The position numbers and the translations under genes are program-made. Of a DNA stretch of 9,369 nucleotides, positions 1 to 6,679 are shown piece after piece. Source of the stretch: Actinomycetes bacterium (GTDB lineage Bacteria > Actinomycetota > Acidimicrobiia > Acidimicrobiales > RAAP-2). Each line of letters starts with the position of its first letter. Within the stretch, counting starts at the first letter, position 1. The notes below the pieces were generated by a model. That model worked only from the letters and a program-made list of their open reading frames with translations. It was not told the DNA's origin and ran no database searches. The stretch spans positions 1 to 9,369 of the forward strand of contig JAKAZC010000091.1 in assembly GCA_021826655.1 (NCBI GenBank). Direction: 5' to 3'.

Positions 1-1
1 C

Positions 2-484
2 GAACCGGCGTCGTGCCCGTCGCTGACCCGCGGGGTGTACGCCTACGACTTCGGTGACACCGCCGGGATGACCCCGCTGATGAAGATGCACACGCTGGGC
101 CACGACTTCATCCCCGACCCGATCCACGCCGGCGGCCTCCGCTACCACGGCATGGCCCCGCTCATCTCGCACATCTACGAACTCGGCATGATGGAGGCGA
201 TCGCCATCCCGCAGACGGAGTGCTTCGCCGCGGCCATGCAGTTCGTGCGCACCGAGGGCATCCTGCCCGCGCCCGAGCCCACCCACGCCATCGCGGCGGC
301 GGTGCGTGAGGCACTGGCCTGCAAGGCGTCCGGCGAGGAGAAGGTGATCCTGACCGCACTGTGCGGCCACGGCCACTTCGACCTCGCCGCGTACGACTCG
401 TACCTGAGCGGTCGGATGGTGGACGAGGAGGTCACCGAGGCCCGCCTGGCCGAAGGACTGGTGACCGTGCCCGCGGTCGGCTGA
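2..484 (+). CDS. trpB: TrpB2-type tryptophan synthase beta chain, C-terminal part (5' truncated by window edge)
   Basis: An open frame enters from the left edge (first full codon at base 2) and stops at TGA 482-484, giving 161 residues. These are the C-terminal third of a PLP-dependent fold-type II enzyme. Stretches such as EPASCPSLTRG, YDFGDTAGMTPLMKM, TLGHDFIPDPIHAGGLRYHG and LCGHGHFDLAAYD are characteristic of the TrpB2 (tryptophan synthase beta-like) branch rather than classical TrpB1. Family role: condensing indole with L-serine to give tryptophan in the cytoplasm, often without a dedicated TrpA partner. The PLP lysine and the N-terminal domain lie outside the window. TrpB2 proteins are usually about 430-450 residues, so roughly 280 are missing; there is no sign of damage in what is visible. 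No trp gene follows it, and a hairpin directly after the stop suggests it ends its transcription unit. The family call is firm; the physiological role (indole salvage or main synthase) is not visible. Confidence 0.93.
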   Translation, partial: EPASCPSLTRGVYAYDFGDTAGMTPLMKMHTLGHDFIPDPIHAGGLRYHGMAPLISHIYELGMMEAIAIPQTECFAAAMQFVRTEGILPAPEPTHAIAAAVREALACKASGEEKVILTALCGHGHFDLAAYDSYLSGRMVDEEVTEARLAEGLVTVPAVG

Positions 485-510
485 CCCCGGTCGGCGGGCG
501 CGCACCGGGG
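485..510 (+). terminator. Hairpin directly after the trpB2 stop, possible terminator
   Basis: CCCCGGT (485-491) and ACCGGGG (504-510) form a perfect 7-bp stem around a 12-base loop, beginning on the base after the TGA. There is no T-tract, which is common in very GC-rich actinobacterial genomes. The position between a stop codon and the next promoter (-10 box at 519) favours a terminator or mRNA 3'-end stabiliser. In sequence this GC-rich, chance hairpins are frequent. Confidence 0.4.
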
Positions 511-518
511 GGCCCGGG

Positions 519-524
519 TAGGTT
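519..524 (+). promoter_or_regulatory. -10 box of a leaderless promoter for the TIGR03086 gene
   Basis: TAGGTT (519-524) fits the actinobacterial TANNNT -10 consensus. It ends 7 bases before the ATG at 532, so the transcript should begin at or within one base of the start codon. No Shine-Dalgarno sequence precedes the ATG, and no clear -35 element is seen about 17 bases upstream. The same geometry recurs before marR and the M20 gene, which supports the reading. Confidence 0.55.
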
Positions 525-531
525 CTGGCCC

Positions 532-1101
532 ATGGATCGCCTCGATGCCCTCTCCCTCGCCACCTCCACGTTCGTCGACGTCCTGGTCCAGGTGGGTGAG
601 GCCCAGATGCACCGGCCGACGCCGTGTGACGAGTGGGACGTGGCCGCGCTGGTCGAGCACGTGGCCATGGGGAGCGAGATGGCCGTCGCCCTGCTCGACG
701 GGGCAGGGCGGGAGGAGGCCATGGCCTTCCGCGACCGCGAGTTCTGCGGCGACGACCCGGTCTCGGCGTGCCGGGAGGCGGTGGGCGTCCAGATGACCCG
801 CATGCAGGTGGTGGGTGACTGGGACGCCATCGTCCACCACCCGGTCGGCGACGTCCCTGCCTCCCAGCTCCTCGGCTTCCGGACCGGGGACCTCACGCTG
901 CACGCCTGGGACCTGGCCACCGCCATCGGGGCCGATCCGAGCCTTCCCGAGGAACTGGCCGCGGTCGTCTACCAGGACCTGCAGCCGATGGCGGCGTTCA
1001 TCGGCACGGTCGGCGTGTTCGGCGAGGGGCCGTCGGGGGACGTCGGTGACGACGCGTCCGTGGAGCGGCGCCTGTTGGACCTCACCGGCCGCCGCCCCTG
1101 A
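532..1101 (+). CDS. TIGR03086-family (mycothiol-dependent/DinB-like) metal-binding protein
   Basis: This 189-residue protein is of the TIGR03086 family, the DinB/mycothiol-dependent maleylpyruvate isomerase-like helical-bundle superfamily. Visible hallmarks are the N-terminal TPCDEWDVAALVEHV block (residues 30-44), the GDLTLHAWDLATAIG block (119-133) and a C-terminal LLDLTGRRP. The family's metal triad is represented by H43 and the D120-x3-H124 pair. Related enzymes use a divalent metal and often mycothiol as thiol cofactor, but the substrate of most TIGR03086 members is unknown and I do not assign one. The ATG at 532 is chosen because the -10 box TAGGTT lies 7 bases upstream and homology starts there; the frame is open further upstream but overlaps trpB2 and reads as low-complexity Arg/Gly. 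It ends 54 bases before the oxidoreductase gene on the same strand, with no promoter seen between them, so the two may be co-transcribed. No signal peptide: cytoplasmic. Confidence 0.85.
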   Translation: MDRLDALSLATSTFVDVLVQVGEAQMHRPTPCDEWDVAALVEHVAMGSEMAVALLDGAGREEAMAFRDREFCGDDPVSACREAVGVQMTRMQVVGDWDAIVHHPVGDVPASQLLGFRTGDLTLHAWDLATAIGADPSLPEELAAVVYQDLQPMAAFIGTVGVFGEGPSGDVGDDASVERRLLDLTGRRP

Positions 1102-1142
1102 CCGCTTGCACCGCACCACCCGTCCACCGCAGCGCCGCCGAC

Positions 1143-1150
1143 CAGGGGGA
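1143..1150 (+). promoter_or_regulatory. Ribosome-binding site that supports the GTG start of the oxidoreductase
   Basis: CAGGGGGA (1143-1150) sits 5 bases before GTG 1156. The purine run can pair with the anti-Shine-Dalgarno end of 16S rRNA, and it fixes the start directly before the FAD-binding fold. Unlike the leaderless genes in this window, this gene is therefore led, as expected for an internal cistron. Confidence 0.5.
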
Positions 1151-1155
1151 TCCGA

Positions 1156-2718
1156 GTGACACAGCACGACTATGACGCCATCGTGGTGGGGGCGGGCCAC
1201 AACGGCCTGACCGCCGCGCTGGTGATGGCCCGGGGCGGCATGCGCGTCCTGTGCCTGGAGAAGAACCACTTCATCGGGGGCATGGCCACGACCACCGAAC
1301 TGGTGCGGGGGTACCGGTTCGAGCTGGCGGGATCGGTGCAGTTCCCCGTCCCCACCGCGATCTACGACGACCTCGACCTCGGGGCCTGTCCCATCTACGA
1401 GCCCGAGGTCCAGTCGGTCAGCATCGGGCCGTCGGGGGAGGAGCCGATCCTGCTGTACAGCGATCCGGACCGGCTCTTCGAGCACCTGAACGAACGGCTC
1501 GGCCTGGACGCCGTGGTCGGGATGGGTGAGATCGCCGCGTGGGCCGAGGCGCCCGCCCGGGCCATCGGACGCTTCGACGTGCGCACCCCGCCGAAGTCGC
1601 TCGACGAGATGTTCGCCGGCGCGGCCAACGAGGCCGAGCGCGAGGCGATCCGCACGGTCCTGTTCGGCAGCGTGATGGATGTGGTCGACCGGCATCTGCC
1701 CGACCGCGCCGCCCACGCCCAGGTGCGGGGCATGCTCGCGTTCCTGGCGGTGAACTCCACCTACCGCGGGCCCTACGACCCGGGCAGCGCCATGTGCCTG
1801 GCGTTCGCCATGGCGACGCCCGGCGACGTGACCATGTCGAAGGTCAAGGGTGGCATCGGTGCCATCTCCGACCACGTCCTCGGCCGGTTCGAGGCGGCCG
1901 GGGGTGAGCTCCGGCGCCACGTCAAGGTGGCCGGGATCACCGTCGAATCGGGGCGGGCCACCGGGGTGGTGCTCGGCGACGGCACCCGGATCAGCGCTCC
2001 GGTGGTCGTGTCCAATCTCGACCCGACGGCCACCTTCGACCACCTGGTGGGCAGGGACGAGCTCCACGACGACTTCACCCGGCGGGTGGACGCCATCGAC
2101 CACCGGGCCCTGTACTTCCAGATCCACTTCGCACTGTCGGGACTGCCGGAGTACGCCGGCGGCTACGAGGTCCTGAACGAGGGGGACGCCCGCCAGAACG
2201 TCACGTTCTTCGGGACGCCGGAGCAGATGCAGGCGGACTTCCTCGGGTGCACCCGGGGCATCGTGCCCGACGCCCCGTCGGTCAACCTCTCGATCCCCAC
2301 CCTCCGCGATCCCGACCTGGCCCCGCCGGGCAAGCACGTGGCCTCTAGCTTCGCCTTCTACGCGCCGATCGGGGCCGACCACGACGAGGCCGCCGGGTTC
2401 CGCGACCGGATGGCCGAGCGCATCGTGGCCCGGATCGCCGCCCACGCGCCGAACTTCCCCGACCTGGTCGAGCGCCAGTTCAACTACCCGGCGTACACCT
2501 ACGAGCGGATGTTCGCGTGCACGGGCGGCGACTTCACCCACGGCCTGCTGCAGCCCGAGTTCATGGGGCCGTTCCGCCCCGGGCCGCGGGGATGGCCCGA
2601 CGACCCGATCCCCGTCGACGGGCTCTACCTGTGCGGCGCCGGCTGCCACGGCGGCCCCGGGGTGACGTTCATCCCCGGGTACAACTGCGGGCACGCCGTA
2701 CTCGACGACCGCGGCTGA
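1156..2718 (+). CDS. FAD-dependent oxidoreductase, phytoene-desaturase/PYROXD2-like (COG1233)
   Basis: This 520-residue flavoprotein starts at GTG. The N-terminal Rossmann motif is G12-x-G14-x-x-G17 in VVGAGHNGL, with the ribose-binding acidic E35 at the end of strand 2, followed by an FIGGMATT segment (about 39-46). The C-terminal FAD signature DGLYLCGAG...GPGVTFIPGYNCG (about 488-512) is typical of the superfamily, as is the central GGIGAISDHVLGRFEAAGGE region. Length matches CrtI/PYROXD2 relatives (about 500-550). Members dehydrogenate or isomerise carotenoids and other lipophilic substrates, or have unknown roles. The GHNGL and GPGV-x-PGYN motifs look closer to the PYROXD2-like branch than to true CrtI, and no phytoene synthase or other carotenoid gene is present, so I do not call it a carotenoid desaturase. 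No signal peptide or membrane segment is evident. The upstream neighbour is the TIGR03086 gene, 54 bases away; the gene converges on the ABC operon. Superfamily is certain, substrate unknown. Confidence 0.9.
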   Translation: MTQHDYDAIVVGAGHNGLTAALVMARGGMRVLCLEKNHFIGGMATTTELVRGYRFELAGSVQFPVPTAIYDDLDLGACPIYEPEVQSVSIGPSGEEPILLYSDPDRLFEHLNERLGLDAVVGMGEIAAWAEAPARAIGRFDVRTPPKSLDEMFAGAANEAEREAIRTVLFGSVMDVVDRHLPDRAAHAQVRGMLAFLAVNSTYRGPYDPGSAMCLAFAMATPGDVTMSKVKGGIGAISDHVLGRFEAAGGELRRHVKVAGITVESGRATGVVLGDGTRISAPVVVSNLDPTATFDHLVGRDELHDDFTRRVDAIDHRALYFQIHFALSGLPEYAGGYEVLNEGDARQNVTFFGTPEQMQADFLGCTRGIVPDAPSVNLSIPTLRDPDLAPPGKHVASSFAFYAPIGADHDEAAGFRDRMAERIVARIAAHAPNFPDLVERQFNYPAYTYERMFACTGGDFTHGLLQPEFMGPFRPGPRGWPDDPIPVDGLYLCGAGCHGGPGVTFIPGYNCGHAVLDDRG

Positions 2719-2733
2719 CGACGGCCCGCGGTC
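2707..2733. terminator. Hairpin across the oxidoreductase stop, likely bidirectional terminator
   Basis: GACCGCGG (2707-2714) and CCGCGGTC (2726-2733) make a perfect 8-bp stem around an 11-base loop that contains the TGA (2716-2718). It lies in the 23-base convergent gap between the plus-strand oxidoreductase and the minus-strand ABC operon (stop at 2742-2744), so it could end transcription from both sides. There is no T-tract on either side. The left arm is inside the coding sequence. Confidence 0.5.
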
Positions 2734-2741
2734 CTACCGGC

Positions 2742-4712
2742 CTAGTGTGGTGCCGCCGGGCCGCCGGCGGCGTGGGCCGAGGCGTCCGACTGGCTGACCC
2801 AGGTCTCGTACATCTCGGCGTAGCGGCCACCCCGGGCCACGAGCTCGGCGTGGGTGCCCACCTCGATGATCCGGCCCATGTCGACCACGGCGATCCGGTC
2901 GGCCCGCATGGCGGTGGACAGCCGGTGGGCGATGAGGATGGCGGTACGGTTCTCCAGCAGCACGTCGAGTGCCGCCTCGATCCTGGTCTCCGACTGCAGG
3001 TCCAGGTTGGACGTCGCCTCGTCGAGCACCAGTACGCGGGGGTGGGCGAGGAACGCGCGGGCCAGCGCGATCAGCTGGCGCTCGCCCGACGACAGGGTCT
3101 GGCCCCGCTCGTGTACCACCGTGTCGAGTCCGTCGGGCATCCGGGCGACCACGTCGGTGAGGCCCACCCGCTCGACGGCGTCCCGGATCTCGTCGTCCGA
3201 CGCCTCGGGCCGGGCGAACGCGATGTTGTCGCCGATGGTGCCGGCGAACAGGAACGGCTCCTGGGGCACGACGCCGAGCTGACTGCGCAGTGAGTACATG
3301 GTGACGTCGCGCAGGTCGTGCCCGTCGATCGTCACGCGACCCTCGGTGGGGTCGTAGAACCGGGTGACCAACTTGGCCATGGTCGACTTCCCCGCGCCGG
3401 TCGGTCCGACGAAGGCGACCGTCTCACCCGGGGACATCGACAGGTCCACGTCCTCCAGCACGGGCCGGCCCGGTAGGTACTCGAAGGACACGTGGTCGAA
3501 GGTGATGGCGCCCTCGATCGGGGGCAGCTCGACGGCGTCGGGAGCCTCGACCACCTCGGGCTCGGTGTCGCACAGGTCGCGGAGCTTGGTGACCGAGGCC
3601 TGACCCTGCTGGTACGTGTTGTACTGCTGGACCAGCAGCTGGATCGGCTGGAAGAACCGGTTGAGGTAGAGGAAGAACGCCACGAGCGCGCCGAGGGTCA
3701 GCTGGTGGTGGAGGACCATGGTGCCGCCGATGGCCAGCATGACGGCCTGGCCGATGATGCCGAGCGCCTGGGTGCCGGGGCCGTAGAGGGCGTTGACGTG
3801 GGCCGTGTAATTGTTGGCGTCGCGGTAGTCGCCGACCACGTTCCGGTGGTGGATCACGTTGTGGCGCTGCCGGTTGTGGGCCGTGACGATGCGGACACCG
3901 TGCAGGCTCTCGGACAGGTCGGCCAGTACGTTGGCGATGCCGTCGCGGACCCCGTCGTACCCCCGCTCGGACGCCCGCTTGAACCAGATGGAGGCGGCGA
4001 CAAGCGCCGGGACGATCAGGACCACGGTGATGAACGCGAGGCGCACGTTGGTGGCGAACAGGATGCCCGTGATCACCACCATGGTCAGCGCCTGGATAGC
4101 CAGCTGGGACAGGCCGTCCTGCAGCAGCTGCTGGAGGTTCTCGATGTCGCTGGTCATCCGGCTCATGACCACGCCGGCCTTCTCCTCGGTGAAGAAGCCG
4201 AGGGAGAGCCGCTGGAGGTGGGCGAAGACCTTGACCCGCAGATCGTTCATGACCCACGCGGCCAGGCGGCCGGTCACCTGGACCGAGTACCGCTGGGCCA
4301 GCGCCGTGACGCCGATGAACACCAGGTAGGCCACGGCCATGGCCACCACGACACCGAAGTCGAAGTGGCCCTCGGACATCCCGTTGTTGATGGCGTACTC
4401 GGTCAGCTTCGGACCCACCTGACCGGCCACCGAGACGGCCACCACCAGGAGCCCGGCCAGGGCGAGCATCCGCGGGTACTTGGTGAGCAGCCGCCACAGG
4501 GTCAGGCGCTTCAGCTCCTCGTTGTTGGCGTTCTGCTCGAACGCGATGTCCGGCTCGGCGTAGGCCGGCTCGGAGGCCACCAACCGGTCGACACCGTCCT
4601 GCAGTTCCGAGGGGATGCCGGCGAAGGGCAGACCCGGTGCCGCGGGGCGTCCGAACCCGCCGGGCGCGCCACCGAGGCCGCCACCCCCACCGAAGCCGCC
4701 TCCCCACGTCAT
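2742..4712 (-). CDS. ABC exporter half-transporter, subunit with catalytic Walker B and degenerate signature (LSSGE)
   Basis: This 656-residue fused permease-ATPase is an ABC type IV (multidrug/lipid) half-exporter. Layout: a glycine-rich N-terminal tail (residues 3-27), a linker, six predicted membrane helices (about 82-98, 118-138, 200-220, 224-243, 313-333, 338-355), then the ATPase domain from about 400. Motifs are Walker A GPTGAGKST (436-444), Q-loop Q484 in VVPQEPFLF, X-loop TVVHERG, signature LSSGE (540-544) instead of LSGGQ, Walker B VLVLDE with catalytic E565, D-loop SNLD and H-loop H596. Intact Walker B plus a poor signature is what the 'active' half of a heterodimeric exporter carries. 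The partner is the gene just upstream, whose TGA overlaps this ATG as ATGA (4709-4712), implying translational coupling. A GGGGGTG run just upstream could serve as ribosome-binding site. The open frame continues 477 codons upstream of the chosen ATG, but that part reads as out-of-frame shadow of the first ABC gene. It acts in the cytoplasmic membrane; substrate unknown. Confidence 0.93.
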   Translation of the reverse strand: MTWGGGFGGGGGLGGAPGGFGRPAAPGLPFAGIPSELQDGVDRLVASEPAYAEPDIAFEQNANNEELKRLTLWRLLTKYPRMLALAGLLVVAVSVAGQVGPKLTEYAINNGMSEGHFDFGVVVAMAVAYLVFIGVTALAQRYSVQVTGRLAAWVMNDLRVKVFAHLQRLSLGFFTEEKAGVVMSRMTSDIENLQQLLQDGLSQLAIQALTMVVITGILFATNVRLAFITVVLIVPALVAASIWFKRASERGYDGVRDGIANVLADLSESLHGVRIVTAHNRQRHNVIHHRNVVGDYRDANNYTAHVNALYGPGTQALGIIGQAVMLAIGGTMVLHHQLTLGALVAFFLYLNRFFQPIQLLVQQYNTYQQGQASVTKLRDLCDTEPEVVEAPDAVELPPIEGAITFDHVSFEYLPGRPVLEDVDLSMSPGETVAFVGPTGAGKSTMAKLVTRFYDPTEGRVTIDGHDLRDVTMYSLRSQLGVVPQEPFLFAGTIGDNIAFARPEASDDEIRDAVERVGLTDVVARMPDGLDTVVHERGQTLSSGERQLIALARAFLAHPRVLVLDEATSNLDLQSETRIEAALDVLLENRTAILIAHRLSTAMRADRIAVVDMGRIIEVGTHAELVARGGRYAEMYETWVSQSDASAHAAGGPAAPH

Positions 4713-6679
4713 CGGGCACCCCCGGTCCGCACCGCGTCGAGCATGGCGCCGAGCCCCGATCCGTCGACCGGCGGACCGTCGTCGTCCGCGTCGTCGCCGT
4801 CGTCGCCGTCCGCGTGGGAGCGTTCGTCCTCGGCCTCGAACTGGGCCGCCTGGGCCAGCACCTCGGCGTAGAGCGGGGTGGTGGCGAGGAGCTCGGCGTG
4901 GGTGCCGTCGGCCACCACCCGCTGGCTGTCGAGCAGGACCACCCGGTCGGCCAGCGAGATGGTCGACAACCGGTGGGCGATGATGATCGTGGTCCGACCC
5001 TCCATCTGCACCCGCAGGCCGGCGTGGATGGTCTGCTCGACCTGGACGTCGATGGCGCTGGTGGCGTCGTCCAGCACCATGATCGGCGGGTTGACGAGCA
5101 GCGTGCGGGCGATGGCGATCCGCTGGCGTTGGCCACCCGACAGGGTGTAGCCGCGCTCGCCCACGACGGTGTCGTACCCGTCGGCCAGATGACGGATGAA
5201 TTCGTGGGCCCCGGCCGCCTTCGCCGCCGCCTCGACCTCGTCGAGGGTGGCCGACGGGCGGCCGTAGGCGATGTTGTCCTTGACCGACACGCTGAACAGG
5301 AACGGCTCGTCGAGCACGACGCCGACGTGTGCCCGCAGGCTGGCCAGGGTCAGGTCGCGGACGTCGTGCCCGTCGATCTCGACCGAGCCGTGGCGCACGT
5401 CGTAGAAGCGGGTGAGCAACCGGGCCACCGTCGACTTGCCGGCGCCGGTGCGCCCGACGACGGCCACGGTCTGCCCGGGCGGCACGTGGATGTCGAAGTC
5501 GGCCAGGACCAGATGCTCGGCGTCCTCGTCGTACGCGAAGTCGACGTGCCGGAAGCGCACGTCCCCCGCGCAGTCGACCAGGTCGATCGCGTCGGCGCTG
5601 TCGGTGATGGTCGGCTGCTCGTCGAGGATCTCGTAGATCCGGTCGGCCGAGGCGGCGGCCCGCTGACCCATCATGATGAGCATGCCGAGCATCATGAACG
5701 GCGCCTGCAGCATGAGCAGGTAGGAGTTGAAGGCCAGGATCGACCCGATGCCGAGCGACCCGTGGATGACCATGTAGCCACCGAAGACGAGCACGAGGAC
5801 CAGGCCGGCCTGGGGGAGGTTCTGCACCAGCGGGGTGAACCGGGCCCGCAGGTCGGCATCCTTGATGTAGCCCCACTGGAGCCGTTCGGCGGCACCCGAC
5901 AGTGAGCGCAGCTGCTGTTGCTCGGCGGCGAAGGACTTGACCACCCGGACGCCGTTGACGTTCTCGTCCACGATGGTGGCCACGTCGGCCAGTCGGGCCT
6001 GGATGATCCAGGACACCGGGAACATCGACTTGCGCATGCGTACGCCGGTCCAGAACACGAAGGGCATGGTGGCCATGGCGATGAAGGCCAGCATCACGTT
6101 GATGTGGAGCATGAATCCGAAGGCGATGACGGCCATCGAGCACTGGACCAGGATCAGCGGGGCGAAGGTCATGTACATCTGCACGGACCGGATGTCGGAG
6201 TTGGCCCGCGAGATGAGCTGGCCCGACTGGACCCGGTCGTAGAAGGCGAACGACATCTTCGTCAGGTGCTCGTAGATGATGTTGCGGAGGTCGTACTCGA
6301 TGTCATACGCCGTCTCGAAGAGGAACAGCCGGGCGATGTAGCCGGTGATCCCCGAGGCGATGCCCAGTCCGACGATCCACCAGACGTAGTGGCTCAGGGC
6401 GACGGTGTGGGCCTGGATCGAGTTGGTGATGGCGAGGTTCAGGAGGTTCGGGATCATCACCTGGAAGATCAGGCCGACGAAGGACAGGATCAGCGAGGTG
6501 AGGAAGATCCCCTTGTGGGCCGACAGGATGGGCATGGCCCGTCGCAGCCACGACAGCGACCTGTCGGGGTCGATGCCGGCCGGGGGCGCCTCGTTGCGGG
6601 CCTCCTCCTCGATGGGCACGAACGCGGTGCCCGTCTCGGTCGGGCCCTTCGGGCGGGGGCGGAGTGTGGGGGCCTTCAT
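4709..6679 (-). CDS. ABC exporter half-transporter, subunit with degenerate Walker B and canonical LSGGQ
   Basis: This 656-residue half-exporter is the partner of the following gene. A polar N-terminal tail (1-45) precedes six predicted membrane helices (about 57-77, 97-120, 172-192, 193-212, 290-306, 313-335), then the ATPase domain from about 372. Walker A is GRTGAGKST (409-417), the signature a perfect LSGGQ (513-517), the D-loop SAID (541-544) and the H-loop H569. Two active-site positions are altered: Walker B is IMVLDD (533-538), with D538 where the catalytic Glu should be, and the Q-loop reads VVLDEPFLF with D457 in place of Gln. In established heterodimers (TM287/288, LmrCD, BmrCD) this marks the subunit whose own Walker motifs form the low-activity ATP site and whose LSGGQ serves the partner's active site. 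The C-terminus carries an acidic tail (about 616-634, rich in Asp). ATG 6679 overlaps the marR TGA as ATGA, with GGTGGAG close upstream. Substrate unknown; drug, lipid or peptide are all possible. Confidence 0.93.
   Translation of the reverse strand: MKAPTLRPRPKGPTETGTAFVPIEEEARNEAPPAGIDPDRSLSWLRRAMPILSAHKGIFLTSLILSFVGLIFQVMIPNLLNLAITNSIQAHTVALSHYVWWIVGLGIASGITGYIARLFLFETAYDIEYDLRNIIYEHLTKMSFAFYDRVQSGQLISRANSDIRSVQMYMTFAPLILVQCSMAVIAFGFMLHINVMLAFIAMATMPFVFWTGVRMRKSMFPVSWIIQARLADVATIVDENVNGVRVVKSFAAEQQQLRSLSGAAERLQWGYIKDADLRARFTPLVQNLPQAGLVLVLVFGGYMVIHGSLGIGSILAFNSYLLMLQAPFMMLGMLIMMGQRAAASADRIYEILDEQPTITDSADAIDLVDCAGDVRFRHVDFAYDEDAEHLVLADFDIHVPPGQTVAVVGRTGAGKSTVARLLTRFYDVRHGSVEIDGHDVRDLTLASLRAHVGVVLDEPFLFSVSVKDNIAYGRPSATLDEVEAAAKAAGAHEFIRHLADGYDTVVGERGYTLSGGQRQRIAIARTLLVNPPIMVLDDATSAIDVQVEQTIHAGLRVQMEGRTTIIIAHRLSTISLADRVVLLDSQRVVADGTHAELLATTPLYAEVLAQAAQFEAEDERSHADGDDGDDADDDGPPVDGSGLGAMLDAVRTGGAR

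Noticed and set aside
361..531. Upstream extension of the TIGR03086 gene to the first ATG in frame
   Set aside because: It lies inside trpB2, reads as Arg/Gly-rich shadow, and ignores the -10 box that places the start at 532.
1105..1133. TTGCAC as a -35 box for a separate promoter of the oxidoreductase gene
   Set aside because: No TANNNT -10 box follows at 16-18 bases, and the gene has a ribosome-binding site, so co-transcription is simpler.
175..2694. Minus-strand open frame of 839 codons antisense to the trpB2, TIGR03086 and oxidoreductase genes
   Set aside because: The product is low-complexity, rich in Gly, Arg, Val, His and Asp, with no domain. It is the antisense shadow of plus-strand genes with strong GC at third positions.
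1156..2718. Naming the oxidoreductase crtI (phytoene desaturase)
   Set aside because: Only superfamily motifs support it. There is no phytoene synthase or other carotenoid gene, and the motifs look PYROXD2-like.
3424..5136. 570-codon minus-strand frame across both ABC genes, with plus-strand frames 3492-4871 and 4637-5905
   Set aside because: They carry no recognisable domain, and their composition is that of alternate-frame translation of the real ABC genes.
4713..6143. 477-codon upstream extension of the second ABC gene's open frame
   Set aside because: The extension is Arg/Gly/Pro/His-rich and overlaps the first ABC gene in another frame. ABC homology and the ATGA junction fix the start at 4712, so there is no giant fusion protein.
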